From a virus, in IMG/VR virus record IMGVR_UViG_3300017987_000388, positions 1 through 22,473 of that record: a stretch of DNA of 22,473 nt, one strand, 5' to 3'. Positions 7,179 to 15,102 of the stretch are shown piece after piece. Below the pieces are notes generated by a model. The model saw nothing but the letters and a program-made list of their open reading frames with translations, was not told the origin of the DNA and did not search any database. Position 1 is the stretch's first letter. Each line of letters begins with the position of its first letter. Position numbers and translations under genes: made by a program.

Positions 7179-7619
7179 GTGGCGTATTGCACGCAGACGG
7201 ACGTCGAGCACGCCGCTGGCGGGGCCACAAAGCTCCTACAGCTGGCCGACTTCGACGCCGATGGCGTTGTCGATACTGCGGTGTTGACCGCCGCCATCGA
7301 TGAAGCCGAGGAGTGGATCAATAGCTACTGCGCCAAGCGGTATGCAGTACCTTTCGATACGCCCCCCGACATCATTGTGCGCGAGTGCGCGCGGGAAGCC
7401 GTCTACCGGATCAAGGACTCACGTCTAGCCGCGACTCAGCGCGACCACGACACTCACGACAAGCGCGAGGACTGGCTCGAAGGGATCAGCTACGGCCGCA
7501 TCTCATTGGGAGTCGATCCTCCGCCGACGAAGGCGTCAACCGTGGCGCCGACGGTGGAATCCGATCGCACGTCGGTCACCGGCGCTCTCAACCGCGAAGA
7601 CCTCGAGGGGTTCTGGTAG
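7179..7619 (+). CDS. Head-tail connector, DUF1320 / Mu gp36-like
   Basis: This 146-residue protein starts at a GTG two bases after the previous stop. It opens with AYCTQTDVE and continues with a helix ending in EAEEWINSYCAKRYAVPFDTPPDIIVREC, then REAVYRIKDSR, the typical DUF1320 pattern in which the helical core resembles head-completion adaptors such as HK97 gp6. It is expected to bind under the portal and begin the neck. The C-terminal 40 residues (ISLGVDPPPTK onwards) form the usual Pro/Thr-rich tail. Its stop overlaps the next start as TAGTG. Confidence 0.88.
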   Translation: MAYCTQTDVEHAAGGATKLLQLADFDADGVVDTAVLTAAIDEAEEWINSYCAKRYAVPFDTPPDIIVRECAREAVYRIKDSRLAATQRDHDTHDKREDWLEGISYGRISLGVDPPPTKASTVAPTVESDRTSVTGALNREDLEGFW

Positions 7620-8113
7620 TGGACGCGCAGCTCAATATCGATCTTGACGACCTCGTCAAGGCCGAGGGCGTGATCAAACGGCGCGCGCGCAACCTCAAGA
7701 AGCCGTTCTCGCGCCTCTCGTTGCCGATGAAATCGGATCAGAAGGCGAACTTCGCGCGACGTGAAGGCCCGGAAGGTAAGTGGCCGCCATTGGCTGCGGA
7801 GACGCGCGGGCGCAAAGGGCACAAGAAGCGCCGGGGCCAAACGGCAGGCCGCACAAAGACCGGCAGGCGTCGCAAGCGCGCCGCCACCCTCGGACTACTG
7901 AAACAGGCCTTCGTGATCCAGTTCGGAAAGCAGCACCTGATCGCCAGGAGTACTGCTCGTTTTGCCAACGGCACGACGGCTGAGATCCACCAGGATGGTG
8001 GCGTAGCCGGGCACGGCGCACAGATCCCTGCTCGTACGCACCTGTGGATGTCAGCGCAGTTCATCGAGCGCGCGCTGAAAGAGATCCGTAACTACATCGT
8101 GGAGAAGGCCTGA
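7619..8113 (+). CDS. Phage virion morphogenesis protein, Mu gpG / P2 gpS-like
   Basis: This 164-residue protein starts at the GTG overlapping the previous stop. A longer ORF in this frame exists upstream but would cover most of the gp36-like gene. The signature EGKWPPLAAET (about 46-56) matches the family's G-x-W-x-P-L-x-x-T motif. It is followed by a basic KGHKKRRGQTAGRTKTGRRRKR stretch, LLKQAFVIQF, and an IHQDGG...IPARTHLWMS segment corresponding to the family's H-x-x-G...PAR-x-FLG region. It is a tail-completion protein that caps the tail where it meets the head. In Mu, gpG lies upstream of the protease; here it is placed after gp36. Confidence 0.85.
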   Translation: MDAQLNIDLDDLVKAEGVIKRRARNLKKPFSRLSLPMKSDQKANFARREGPEGKWPPLAAETRGRKGHKKRRGQTAGRTKTGRRRKRAATLGLLKQAFVIQFGKQHLIARSTARFANGTTAEIHQDGGVAGHGAQIPARTHLWMSAQFIERALKEIRNYIVEKA

Positions 8114-8727
8114 TGTCGTCGCTCTTCGAACAGCTCGAGGACGCGGTGATCACGGCCCTCACCCCTTTGCTGCTCTCAGCTCTCGGTGGCGGAGCCTCTG
8201 GGTACCTCGAGGCCGTGCGCCCGTATCAAGGGGATCTGAGCCCACAAGCCGACGATGAGGACCTGAATCGCGTACTCGGCGGCGCATCGCCGGCAGTACT
8301 CGTCGCGATCGGCGACGACGGCAGCTATGGCGATGTGACCCTCAGCCGCTCGATGTGCGATCTCAAGACGACGCTCGAAGTGCTGATTGTCTCAGCCAAC
8401 CTCCGCTCCCCGGAGGCAAAGGCGCGCGGCGACGTCTCGGATGGCACCGGCGACGACCCGGGCATCTACGAGATCATGGAAGACGTCAGGGGCCTACTCT
8501 TCGGCGTCGAGATGGGCGTCGATGGCGTCGGCTTCCTGATCCCGTCGGCGTCCACAGCGATCCAGCGCGGCGGCGAAAAGGCGATTTGGCGCATCTCGTT
8601 CGACGTCGACATGGACGCCAAGAAGGCCGCGTACTCCGGCGACTACCACACCAGTATCCGTCAGAGCGTGAACAACGCCGACGACGATACTGCAGACCCG
8701 ATCGCCCAGGGCGACATCGACCTCTAG
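8113..8727 (+). CDS. Neck/tail-terminator protein, DUF1834 / Mu gp37-like
   Basis: This 204-residue protein starts at an ATG overlapping the previous stop (TGATG). It begins with LFEQLEDAVITAL, followed by a YLEAVRPYQGDL segment, a LGGASPAVLVAIGDD strand and LEVLIVSANLRSP, then IYEIMEDVRGLLFG, the features of DUF1834. Its place between gpG-like and gp38-like genes fits Mu gp37. It is expected to act at the head-tail junction or as tail terminator. The last 35 residues are acidic and probably flexible. Confidence 0.8.
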   Translation: MSSLFEQLEDAVITALTPLLLSALGGGASGYLEAVRPYQGDLSPQADDEDLNRVLGGASPAVLVAIGDDGSYGDVTLSRSMCDLKTTLEVLIVSANLRSPEAKARGDVSDGTGDDPGIYEIMEDVRGLLFGVEMGVDGVGFLIPSASTAIQRGGEKAIWRISFDVDMDAKKAAYSGDYHTSIRQSVNNADDDTADPIAQGDIDL

Positions 8728-8735
8728 GACTCACT

Positions 8736-8990
8736 ATGGCAACAAAAAAAACGATCTGGGTAGTCTGGGGCAACGAAGGCGTGCCGTGCCCGAAGCTGCG
8801 GACACGGCGCGTTGTCGATCGCCGCACCGGCGTCGATCGCACCATGATCTACGGCGAACCGGTCGAGGTCCCCTACAAGCGCTACTACCGCCGCCGTATT
8901 GCCAAGGGCGATTTGAAGCACGTCGAGGCGCCGACCGCGAAGCCGCTCAAAGCCAAACGCACAACCGCCCCCGCGGTGCTGGAGGACTAG
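8736..8990 (+). CDS. Small DUF2635 / Mu gp38-like protein
   Basis: This is an 84-residue protein. The ATG at 8736 is the only sensible start, since the longer open frame upstream lies wholly inside the gp37-like gene. The segment RTMIYGEPVEVPYKRYYRRRIAKGDL matches the DUF2635 ending (PxxxYWxRRLxxGDV). The family always sits just before the sheath gene in Mu-like phages, as here, with three bases between. Its biochemical role is not known. The tail is basic (KPLKAKRT). The start codons contain a run of eight A, with no useful alternative frame. Confidence 0.85.
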   Translation: MATKKTIWVVWGNEGVPCPKLRTRRVVDRRTGVDRTMIYGEPVEVPYKRYYRRRIAKGDLKHVEAPTAKPLKAKRTTAPAVLED

Positions 8991-8993
8991 CCG

Positions 8994-10418
8994 ATGACGA
9001 TCTCACACTCCATCCCGACCACGACTCGCCGGCCCGCGAGGTTCTACGAGTTCAACGTTGCGAGCTCGCAGCGCGGCCTCGTGCCGATCGATCGCAACCT
9101 CGCGCTTGTCGGAGTCTTCGACAGCTCTGGCAGTGCAACCGCGGCGACGATCTACTCGGTCAGTGAGGAGTCGCAGGCGGACTCACTCTTCGGCGTCGGT
9201 TCCGAACTGGCGCTCATGTGTCGCTGGGCGTTGAAGGGGTTCAGGGCTTACGGAAAGTCGGCCAACTTGTACGCGATCGGGATCGCCGACCCCGCCGGAA
9301 CGGCCAAGACCGAGACCCTAACCGTCACGGTCACGACCGCCACGGCTGGCGACGTCGTACTCGAGATCGCTGGTCGTACTATCCGTGCAGGCGTCAGCGC
9401 TGGCGACGCGAACTCAGACATCGCCGAAGCCATCGAGTCCGCCATCGACGAGAAGGTCGCAGAGCTGCCCGTTACCGCCGGTGTCGCTTCAAACGTCGTC
9501 ACCTGCACCGCAGTCCACACAGGGGTGGTCGGCAACGACGTCACCTATCGCGTTGTGTCTCAGCCGGACGGGGTTACCGTTACGCCCGCCGTTGGTGTGG
9601 CCGGTGTTGGCGCCGCAAGCATCGAGGCCAGCCTTGACCTGCTGATCGATCGCAACTACCACGTAATCGCGATCGGCAATCACACCACAGTCGACACGGC
9701 CTTCCTGGCTACCCATCTGGATGAGATGTGGGCGGCCGGCGAGAAAAAGTGGAGGCACGCGGTCCTGGCGGAGACCGGGTCTCTCGCCACCGCGCAGCTG
9801 CTGGCCGACGACGTGAACACGGACTACCGCATCTCAGTAATCAGCGCCGAGGGGTTCAAAAACGTAGACAGCGAGATCGCCGCCTACTGCGCAGCGATGC
9901 TCGCCGCCGAGGTGGACCCGGCGCAGCCGTTCAATCACCAGGAACTCCGCGACCTCTACATGCCGTTGGAGTCGGATGTTCCGACGAACGCCGAGATCGA
10001 GACCGGTATCGCCGGTGGCCTTACCATGCTCACGGTCAACGACTTCAAGACGCGGGCGAAGATGGTTCGCTTCGTGACAACCAAGACGATCCACGCCGCC
10101 GTCGCGTTCTGGACGATGCAGGACGTCACGATCCCTCGGAGCATGGCCTACGTGGCCGAGCAGGTAGACATCGCGCTGGCCGTCTTTTCGAACGTCAAAC
10201 AGTCGGCCCGCAATATCAGCGCCGTGCGGACAAAGGTACTCACGACGCTGAAAGCGATCGAGGACGCGGAGATCGTGCAGAACGTCGATGACCACGTCGA
10301 CGAACTGGTCGCCGAGACCGACGACAGCGTGGCTACGCGACTAAACGTCGCCATCCCGGCAAGCGTCGTCTCGCCGCTGAATCAGATCATCGGCGCAGTG
10401 AATCTCATCGTCGAGTAA
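8994..10418 (+). CDS. Tail sheath protein, Mu gpL-like
   Basis: This forms the contractile sheath around the tail tube. The 474 residues are close to Mu gpL (495). The N-terminus RPARFYEFNVASSQRG with NLALVGV is typical. Residues about 75-105 (ALMCRWALKGFRAYGKSANLYAIGI) are the core strand-helix region. A surface beta domain is inserted at about 106-195 (Thr/Val-rich, TLTVTVTTATAG onwards). The conserved C-terminal core includes NHQELRDLYMP, NAEIETGIAGGLTML and FWTMQDVTIPRSMAYVAEQ (about 380-398), ending in the strand that crosslinks subunits. ATG follows the gp38-like stop by three bases; the tube gene follows after nine. Confidence 0.93.
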   Translation: MTISHSIPTTTRRPARFYEFNVASSQRGLVPIDRNLALVGVFDSSGSATAATIYSVSEESQADSLFGVGSELALMCRWALKGFRAYGKSANLYAIGIADPAGTAKTETLTVTVTTATAGDVVLEIAGRTIRAGVSAGDANSDIAEAIESAIDEKVAELPVTAGVASNVVTCTAVHTGVVGNDVTYRVVSQPDGVTVTPAVGVAGVGAASIEASLDLLIDRNYHVIAIGNHTTVDTAFLATHLDEMWAAGEKKWRHAVLAETGSLATAQLLADDVNTDYRISVISAEGFKNVDSEIAAYCAAMLAAEVDPAQPFNHQELRDLYMPLESDVPTNAEIETGIAGGLTMLTVNDFKTRAKMVRFVTTKTIHAAVAFWTMQDVTIPRSMAYVAEQVDIALAVFSNVKQSARNISAVRTKVLTTLKAIEDAEIVQNVDDHVDELVAETDDSVATRLNVAIPASVVSPLNQIIGAVNLIVE

Positions 10419-10427
10419 GGAGATCCC

Positions 10428-10817
10428 ATGGCACGCGACTACATTGATATCGTCTACGTCGAGGCCAACGGCCAAGAACTCGACGACGTGACATCGCTCG
10501 AAGTGGGCGACACGCGGCCTAACGCCGAGGCGCTCCACACCATGAATCGACGTCGCAAGGCGCTCGGTTACAAGAAGGGCAACCGCGCAATCGAAGTGAA
10601 CATCGAAACGCGCATCCGTAACCCGCGCGAGTTCGATTGGCACGCTCTCTATCGCGCCGGGACGCTGTTCCCGGTCGCCTATGAGGAATCGGCCAGCGGC
10701 ACGAAGTGGGTTCTCCAGGACTTACTGATCACCGAGATCACGCCATCGCACAACAGCGACGGCGAGTCGATGGAGCGCATCCGCTGCCTTGCACTGGATC
10801 ACTACCCGGAGGCGTAG
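10428..10817 (+). CDS. Tail tube protein, Mu gpM-like
   Basis: This is a 129-residue protein directly after the sheath, close to Mu gpM (118). AAGGAG lies six bases before the ATG. IDIVYVEANGQEL, the EVGDTRPNAEALHTMNRR stretch, ALGYKKGNRAIEVNIETRI and the final ITEITPSHNSDGESMERIRCLA are the strands and loops expected of a contractile-tail tube subunit, hexamers of which stack to form the channel for DNA. The identification rests on both pattern and position. Confidence 0.88.
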   Translation: MARDYIDIVYVEANGQELDDVTSLEVGDTRPNAEALHTMNRRRKALGYKKGNRAIEVNIETRIRNPREFDWHALYRAGTLFPVAYEESASGTKWVLQDLLITEITPSHNSDGESMERIRCLALDHYPEA

Positions 10818-10818
10818 A

Positions 10819-11388
10819 GTGAAGGATCTCGAAGCACAGGCACTCTCGAAGCTCGCAGCTATGCGCGCCGGGAAGCGCCACCTGAAGCCAGGGGCGTTGC
10901 CTGTTGACGGTACGCCGTTTCTCTGGCGCGTGCTCACGAGAGGCGAGAAACAAGAGTGCGAAGCGGCAGCTGTTGCGCGATTCGCAGAGATGGGGATACC
11001 TGTCGAGCTTCGCGGTCATCAAGCCTTCGAGGATGAGCTGACAACACAGGTGCTGTGGCTCGCGATGCGCGATGCGGATAAGCCGGAGAGGCCGTTTGCG
11101 ACGGACGCGAAAGAGGTTCGAGATCTGCTCACCGCAGACGAGTTAGACGTTCTCTGGACGAAGTACGCCGACTTCGAGGAAGAGGTCAACCCAGACGAGC
11201 TCACGATAGACCCGGAGCTCAGTGCCGAGATCGATCGTGCGCTAAAAAAAAAGGACGCGAGAGTTTTGATTTCTTTCGGGTCACGTTCGCTAGCGAACTA
11301 TTTGCTTGCTACGGACAACCCGCTTTCGAGCTCACCGATGCCCAGATCCGAATTTGGCGAGGACTCAAGCACGGAGCCGCAGAGCTAG
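10819..11388 (+). CDS. Tail assembly chaperone, short (unshifted) product
   Basis: This 189-residue protein starts at a GTG one base after the tube stop. The gene lies between tube and tape measure, where phages encode the G/GT-type chaperones that coat the tape measure before tube growth. The predicted helical, acidic body (residues 10-140) includes PFLWRVLTRGEKQECE and DELDVLWTKYADFEEE. After the A9 run at 11244-11252 the unshifted frame continues for another 45 residues of Ser-rich, low-complexity sequence and stops at 11388. The downstream tail looks much less protein-like than the one reached by -1 shifting. This follows the known scheme in Mu gp41 and lambda G. Confidence 0.85.
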   Translation: MKDLEAQALSKLAAMRAGKRHLKPGALPVDGTPFLWRVLTRGEKQECEAAAVARFAEMGIPVELRGHQAFEDELTTQVLWLAMRDADKPERPFATDAKEVRDLLTADELDVLWTKYADFEEEVNPDELTIDPELSAEIDRALKKKDARVLISFGSRSLANYLLATDNPLSSSPMPRSEFGEDSSTEPQS

Positions 11389-11471
11389 CCGGCAGCGGAA
11401 GCGACGACGGTATAGCGCGGTTCAAGCTCGTGCCCAGAAAGTCAGGTCTAAGTGCCGCGCGGGAAACGTAA
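10819..11471 (+). CDS. Tail assembly chaperone, -1 frameshift fusion product
   Basis: Shifting back one base at the A9 run joins 10819-11250 to 11250-11471 and gives 217 residues. The added 73 residues include SFDFFRVTFASELFACYG, then ELTDAQIRIWRGLKHGA, aromatic-rich sequence that looks like a folded domain and resembles the T part of G-GT chaperones, which recruits tube subunits to the chaperone-bound tape measure. The frame stays open over 220 bases and ends at a TAA 20 bases into the tape measure gene. No credible ribosome site or start codon exists for this segment alone. Transcriptional slippage on nine A's could give the same protein. Confidence 0.75.
11244..11252 (+). promoter_or_regulatory. 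Slippery A9 run for -1 frameshifting
   Basis: Nine A's follow CT and precede GG. Codon phase is CTA AAA AAA AAG, which contains the heptamer A AAA AAA in the phase needed for tandem -1 slippage. It is placed near the 3' end of the chaperone gene, as expected for a programmed site. Confidence 0.75.
11285..11298 (+). other. Perfect 14-bp palindrome downstream of the slippery site
   Basis: GTTCGCTAGCGAAC can form a five-base-pair stem with a CTAG loop. It lies 33 bases past the A-run, farther than the five to nine bases usual for a frameshift stimulator, so a role is doubtful. Confidence 0.3.
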
Positions 11472-13050
11472 CGTCGAAGTAGGGGTCACTTCCAAGTCCC
11501 GCGACCTGGACAAGGACCTACGGAAGAACCGGAAGCGGTTCCAGGCCTTCGGCAAGAAGGCGCGCCGGGATCTTGCTCGCAGCTTCAGTGGCGTTCGCAG
11601 AGATCTTGTCGGTGCGATCGGGGTAGGCCTCGGATCCGCCGGTGTTGTCTCGGCCGTTCGCGGGCTGAACGAGTTCGAGACTCGAATGACGCGACTCGGG
11701 ATTCAGGCCGGCAAGTCCAGACAGGTAATGGACGGTTTCCGCAAGACCATAGATAGGCTGAGCCTATCGTCTGGGATTTCGCGAGACGATCTCCTCGGAG
11801 TGTCAGCTCAGTTCGTCTCGATGACAGGTGACTTCGCGACTGCAGAGCGAGCCCTCGACGTGTTCGCGCGAACAGCGGCGGCCTCCGGTGCTAGCACTGA
11901 GGATCTGGCCGGCGTCGCCGCATCGCTAAAGACGGTGTTCGATGTGGACGCCGACGACTTCGAGAAGGCGTTCTCGATCCTACTAGCGTCTGGTAAGAGA
12001 GGCTCTGTCGAGCTTCGGCAGATGGCGTCTCTGCTGGGTCCGATCGCTGCCGGTTATGCTGAGTTCGGCAAGACTGGCGTTAGCGCATTGGCGGATATGT
12101 CAGCGGCCTTCCAGGTGATACAGGCGCGCTTTGGCTTCAAACCAGACCAGGCGGCGACAGCCTTCGAGGGACTGTTCTCAGCGATCACGAAGAACGCAAA
12201 GAAGTTCAAGGGAGTGAAGATCTTCGAGAGAGGACAGGATGGTCGCAAAACGCTGCGGCCGTTTGCTGACATAGTTGACGACATCTCGAACTCGCGGCTA
12301 GCGAAGGACCCGACGGCGATACAGAAAGCATTCGGTCGCGTCGAGGCGTATCGCACATTCAAGGTTCTCGCGAGGAATAGAGATGAGTGGCGCAATATCG
12401 AGGCCGCGACCAGGGACGCGAACGACGTCTCCGAGGACTATGCCAAGTTTCAGCAGTCGGCGGCTGGCAAGACCTCGAAGGCATGGGCGGAGGTTAAGGT
12501 TGCTCTAGCTGCTGTGTTCAACGCGGAGCTCCTGAACGTTTTCGCTACCGGGCTGAAGGTTATCGGCGGGGTTGTCAAGGATATCGTTGACGCACTGAAG
12601 GCCGCCGAGGATCTGATCGACAGAAGCCAGAGCCGACGGATACGGCGGCGACAAGACACCGGCGGGTTCCTTGGGGCTGCCACGTCGCTTGGGGCGCGAT
12701 CTGGGAGCGGCGGTGGATTAGCGGCGCAGGTCGAAGCCGGGGTCTTCACGGATGTGCAGCGCCGAGAAGCGGATCTTGTACTACGAGAGGGGCGCAGGCT
12801 TGGCGTGATACGGCGAGACGCCAGTATCGACCCGAAGAAACTTGACGAGATATCGCAGATATCGAGGCGGGGCCAGTCCGATCGAGGCGGGGCCAGTCCA
12901 CGTAGTATCGCGCGGGCTATCAATGCTGCGCAGCGGATCAAGGGCTACCCGGAGAGCAAGGTCGAGAGCCGGGTCGTAGTGGAACTAGACGACGATCTGC
13001 GGATCAAAAAGAAAGAGCGTCGTGAGCGCACGAACTGGGTAGAACGCTAA
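11452..13050 (+). CDS. Tail tape measure protein (short)
   Basis: This 532-residue protein follows the chaperone, overlapping its shifted frame by 20 bases, and starts at a GTG with a weak AGGT site. A basic N-terminus (GKRNVEVGVTSKSRDLDKDLRK) leads to a hydrophobic helix at 52-68 and then the PhageMin_Tail-type core, with NEFETRMTRLGIQ, GISRDDLLGVSAQF, ASTEDLAGVAASLKTVFDV and ELRQMASLLGPIAA. A second hydrophobic stretch is at about 348-382. The C-terminal 150 residues are basic and flexible. Tape measures set tail length at roughly 0.15 nm per residue, so a tail near 80 nm is expected. A 20-bp tandem duplication changes reading frame at residues 470-483. Codons ATA, AGA and AGG are commoner here than in neighbours. 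Confidence 0.88.
   Translation: MPRGKRNVEVGVTSKSRDLDKDLRKNRKRFQAFGKKARRDLARSFSGVRRDLVGAIGVGLGSAGVVSAVRGLNEFETRMTRLGIQAGKSRQVMDGFRKTIDRLSLSSGISRDDLLGVSAQFVSMTGDFATAERALDVFARTAAASGASTEDLAGVAASLKTVFDVDADDFEKAFSILLASGKRGSVELRQMASLLGPIAAGYAEFGKTGVSALADMSAAFQVIQARFGFKPDQAATAFEGLFSAITKNAKKFKGVKIFERGQDGRKTLRPFADIVDDISNSRLAKDPTAIQKAFGRVEAYRTFKVLARNRDEWRNIEAATRDANDVSEDYAKFQQSAAGKTSKAWAEVKVALAAVFNAELLNVFATGLKVIGGVVKDIVDALKAAEDLIDRSQSRRIRRRQDTGGFLGAATSLGARSGSGGGLAAQVEAGVFTDVQRREADLVLREGRRLGVIRRDASIDPKKLDEISQISRRGQSDRGGASPRSIARAINAAQRIKGYPESKVESRVVVELDDDLRIKKKERRERTNWVER
12861..12899 (+). repeat. 20-bp tandem duplication within the tape measure gene
   Basis: Bases 12861-12879 and 12881-12899 are identical over 19 positions with a period of 20, so the two copies are read in different frames (SRRGQS and then DRGGASP). 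With one copy removed the gene would stop at a TAG directly after the repeat, giving 477 residues instead of 532. Confidence 0.9.
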
Positions 13051-13967
13051 TGGACGAGTGGGCACATCTTCTATTCGAAGCCAGCTACGGCGGGATGAAG
13101 CTCGACGTTGTCGGCGTCGAGGACAATGTGAGCCGTGATGTCGTGGTTACCACTTACCCGAGGCGGGACGGCGGACACGTCGACGACCAAGGAGCGGTGC
13201 CAAGAGATTGCCGGATCGTCGTCGTGTTCTTTCCATACGAAAACGAGACGACTGGGTCACACATTCAGCGGATGGCGGCGTTCAAGGCGTTGCTCCACGA
13301 TGGCAAGTCTCATCCGTTCGTGCACCCACTGACGGGGACCTTCGAGGCCAGGCCAAGCGACATCCGACTCAGTGCCGACGCACAGGAGCGCAACTGGATC
13401 ACGATGAGTGTGACGTTCCTCGAAGCCAGCGAAGAGCCGGCCGTGTTCGAACTCGGCCCGGGCTCACCGGTGCGTGCCGGTGTCGAGGAGGTGCTCGCGG
13501 CAGGCGTGGACCTCAAGAGCGCGCTGGACGATCTCGGCGAGACGTCCACGATCGCCGACGACGCCGACGCACTTGCCGAGTCATGGGAGGAGCGCGCGGA
13601 CACGATCAGCGCCCGCGAGATCAACCTTGAGCTCAACGATCTGGCCAACGACATCGCCGACGCCACTGACGAGCTAGAGCTTGCCAGCGACGTCGCGAAC
13701 TACCCCACAATCCAGGCATTCGATCGCCTGCGGAACAACCTGCGCAATCTCGCCGACACGGTCATCTCCAGGTCGCCGCAACTCATCAGCCACGGCGTTA
13801 CGCGGACGATGCCCTTGATGGCAATCGTGTCAGAGCTCTACGGTGACGACGACGCAGACACGCGGTACCAGCAGATCCTCGAGCTCAACGACATCCGCGA
13901 TCCACTACGCGTCGAGGCCGGGACGACGCTGACCGTACAGGCGCCCGGGAGCTCTGATGGCTCATGA
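13050..13967 (+). CDS. DNA circularisation-family baseplate protein, Mu gpN-like
   Basis: This 305-residue protein starts at an ATG overlapping the tape measure stop (TAATG). Residues 1-95 fit the DNA_circ_N domain, with WAHLLFEASYGGMKLDVVGVED, TTYPRRDGGHVDDQG and HPFVHPLTGTFEARPSDIRLS. In Mu, gpN is a tail protein of the baseplate hub; the circularisation name is historical. The middle (140-235) is acidic and helical. Residues 254-298 (MPLMAIVSELYGD...ILELNDIRDPLRVEAGTTLTV) look LysM-like. It is much shorter than Mu gpN (about 490), mostly through a reduced middle. It overlaps the hub gene by 11 bases. Confidence 0.88.
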   Translation: MDEWAHLLFEASYGGMKLDVVGVEDNVSRDVVVTTYPRRDGGHVDDQGAVPRDCRIVVVFFPYENETTGSHIQRMAAFKALLHDGKSHPFVHPLTGTFEARPSDIRLSADAQERNWITMSVTFLEASEEPAVFELGPGSPVRAGVEEVLAAGVDLKSALDDLGETSTIADDADALAESWEERADTISAREINLELNDLANDIADATDELELASDVANYPTIQAFDRLRNNLRNLADTVISRSPQLISHGVTRTMPLMAIVSELYGDDDADTRYQQILELNDIRDPLRVEAGTTLTVQAPGSSDGS

Positions 13968-15102
13968 TGTAGACGTCCGCATCGGCTCGAAGCTCGTCCG
14001 CCGCTGGACTGAGTACGAGGTCGAGAGCGACATGTTGAACCCCGCCGACTCGTTCTCACTCGGGCTGGCGCCGGTTGACTCGGAGCTATACGAGCTCTGC
14101 GCCCCTGATACCGCGGTGCAGGTGCTCATCGACGGCGCCCCGGTGCTGCGCGGGCTCATCGGCGAGCGCTCGACTGGCGGCGACAGGTCATCCGGCGACG
14201 TGATCAGGATCTCCGGGATGGATCTCGGTGGACGGCTCCTCGAAGAATCGATGGACCTGATCTCGTTCAAGGACCTCACCATCGGCGCTCTCGTGGCGCA
14301 GGCCGCGGCCCCATGGTTTACGACGGTCACCTTCTCCAACGCCCGCAACCGCGACCTAGTGCGGGGCCGGCGCTCAGGGAAGGCGAGGGCGGCATCGGAG
14401 CCGGCCGGTCTTGTGGCCAGGAAGGGCGCCCCCAAGAAGGTCTCGCCCGGGGAGACTCGCTGGGAGACGATGGTTGAGTTCCTCGAGGGCTCGGAGATCC
14501 TGATCTGGTCGTCCGGCGACGGCAAAGAGATCGTGATTGGGCGGCCGAACTACCAGCAGGAGCCACAGTATCGATTCTTCGTGGCCGCCGCTGGATCGAC
14601 GCGGACGCGAGAGGTCAACGTCGTCCGCTGGGAGGAGCGCGATTCCGTCGACGAGCGGTACTCACAGGTCACCGTGGTCGGTGCAGGCAAGGGCGACTCG
14701 TACAACTACGGCCAGCGGCTGATCAAGAATCAAGGCCACGCGCTCAACGGCAGCGGTACCAGTGGCATCGGCTCGGACTTCACGCACCGCAAGATCCTCA
14801 TAATCGGCGACGACAATGTGCGCTCGCCGGCGGACGCAAAACAGCGCGCTGAACTCGAGATGGCCTCCAGAGACGCCAAGCGCCACGTGGTCACCCTGAC
14901 GCTTCGTGGCCATGGTCAGCCCTACCAGCGCGGGCAGGCGCCGACGCTGTACGCATTCGATACCGTGTGCCACTACGAGAACGAGGTCACTGGGGCAAAA
15001 GGCCGTTACCTGATCACTCGCGTCCGTTTCCGCGAGGATCGCGTGAGCGGCCAGACCACCGAGATCGAGATGGTCCCGACCGGGACGAGGCTATCGCTAT
15101 GA
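13957..15102 (+). CDS. Baseplate hub protein, Mu gpP-like (gp27/gpD type)
   Basis: This 381-residue protein matches Mu gpP in length (379). It opens with DVDVRIGSKLVRRWTEYEVESDML, then a DSFSLGL strand, DTAVQVLIDGAPVLRGLIGE and VIRISGMDLGGRLLEES, the beta domains of the tube-like hub. Residues about 160-235 (ETRWETMVEFLEGSEILIWSSGDGKEIVIGRP) match the conserved central segment. The C-terminal DAKRHVVTLTLRGHGQPYQRGQAPTLYAFDT and GRYLITRVRFREDRVSGQTTEIEMVP are typical. The hub carries the spike and connects tube to wedges. The start is the ATG overlapping gpN by 11 bases; the stop overlaps the spike gene by four. Confidence 0.92.
   Translation: MAHDVDVRIGSKLVRRWTEYEVESDMLNPADSFSLGLAPVDSELYELCAPDTAVQVLIDGAPVLRGLIGERSTGGDRSSGDVIRISGMDLGGRLLEESMDLISFKDLTIGALVAQAAAPWFTTVTFSNARNRDLVRGRRSGKARAASEPAGLVARKGAPKKVSPGETRWETMVEFLEGSEILIWSSGDGKEIVIGRPNYQQEPQYRFFVAAAGSTRTREVNVVRWEERDSVDERYSQVTVVGAGKGDSYNYGQRLIKNQGHALNGSGTSGIGSDFTHRKILIIGDDNVRSPADAKQRAELEMASRDAKRHVVTLTLRGHGQPYQRGQAPTLYAFDTVCHYENEVTGAKGRYLITRVRFREDRVSGQTTEIEMVPTGTRLSL

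Noticed and set aside
8740-8751. A8 run at the start of the gp38-like gene as a slippery site
   Set aside because: It lies at codons 3-5 and no meaningful alternative frame follows; it just encodes Lys-Lys.
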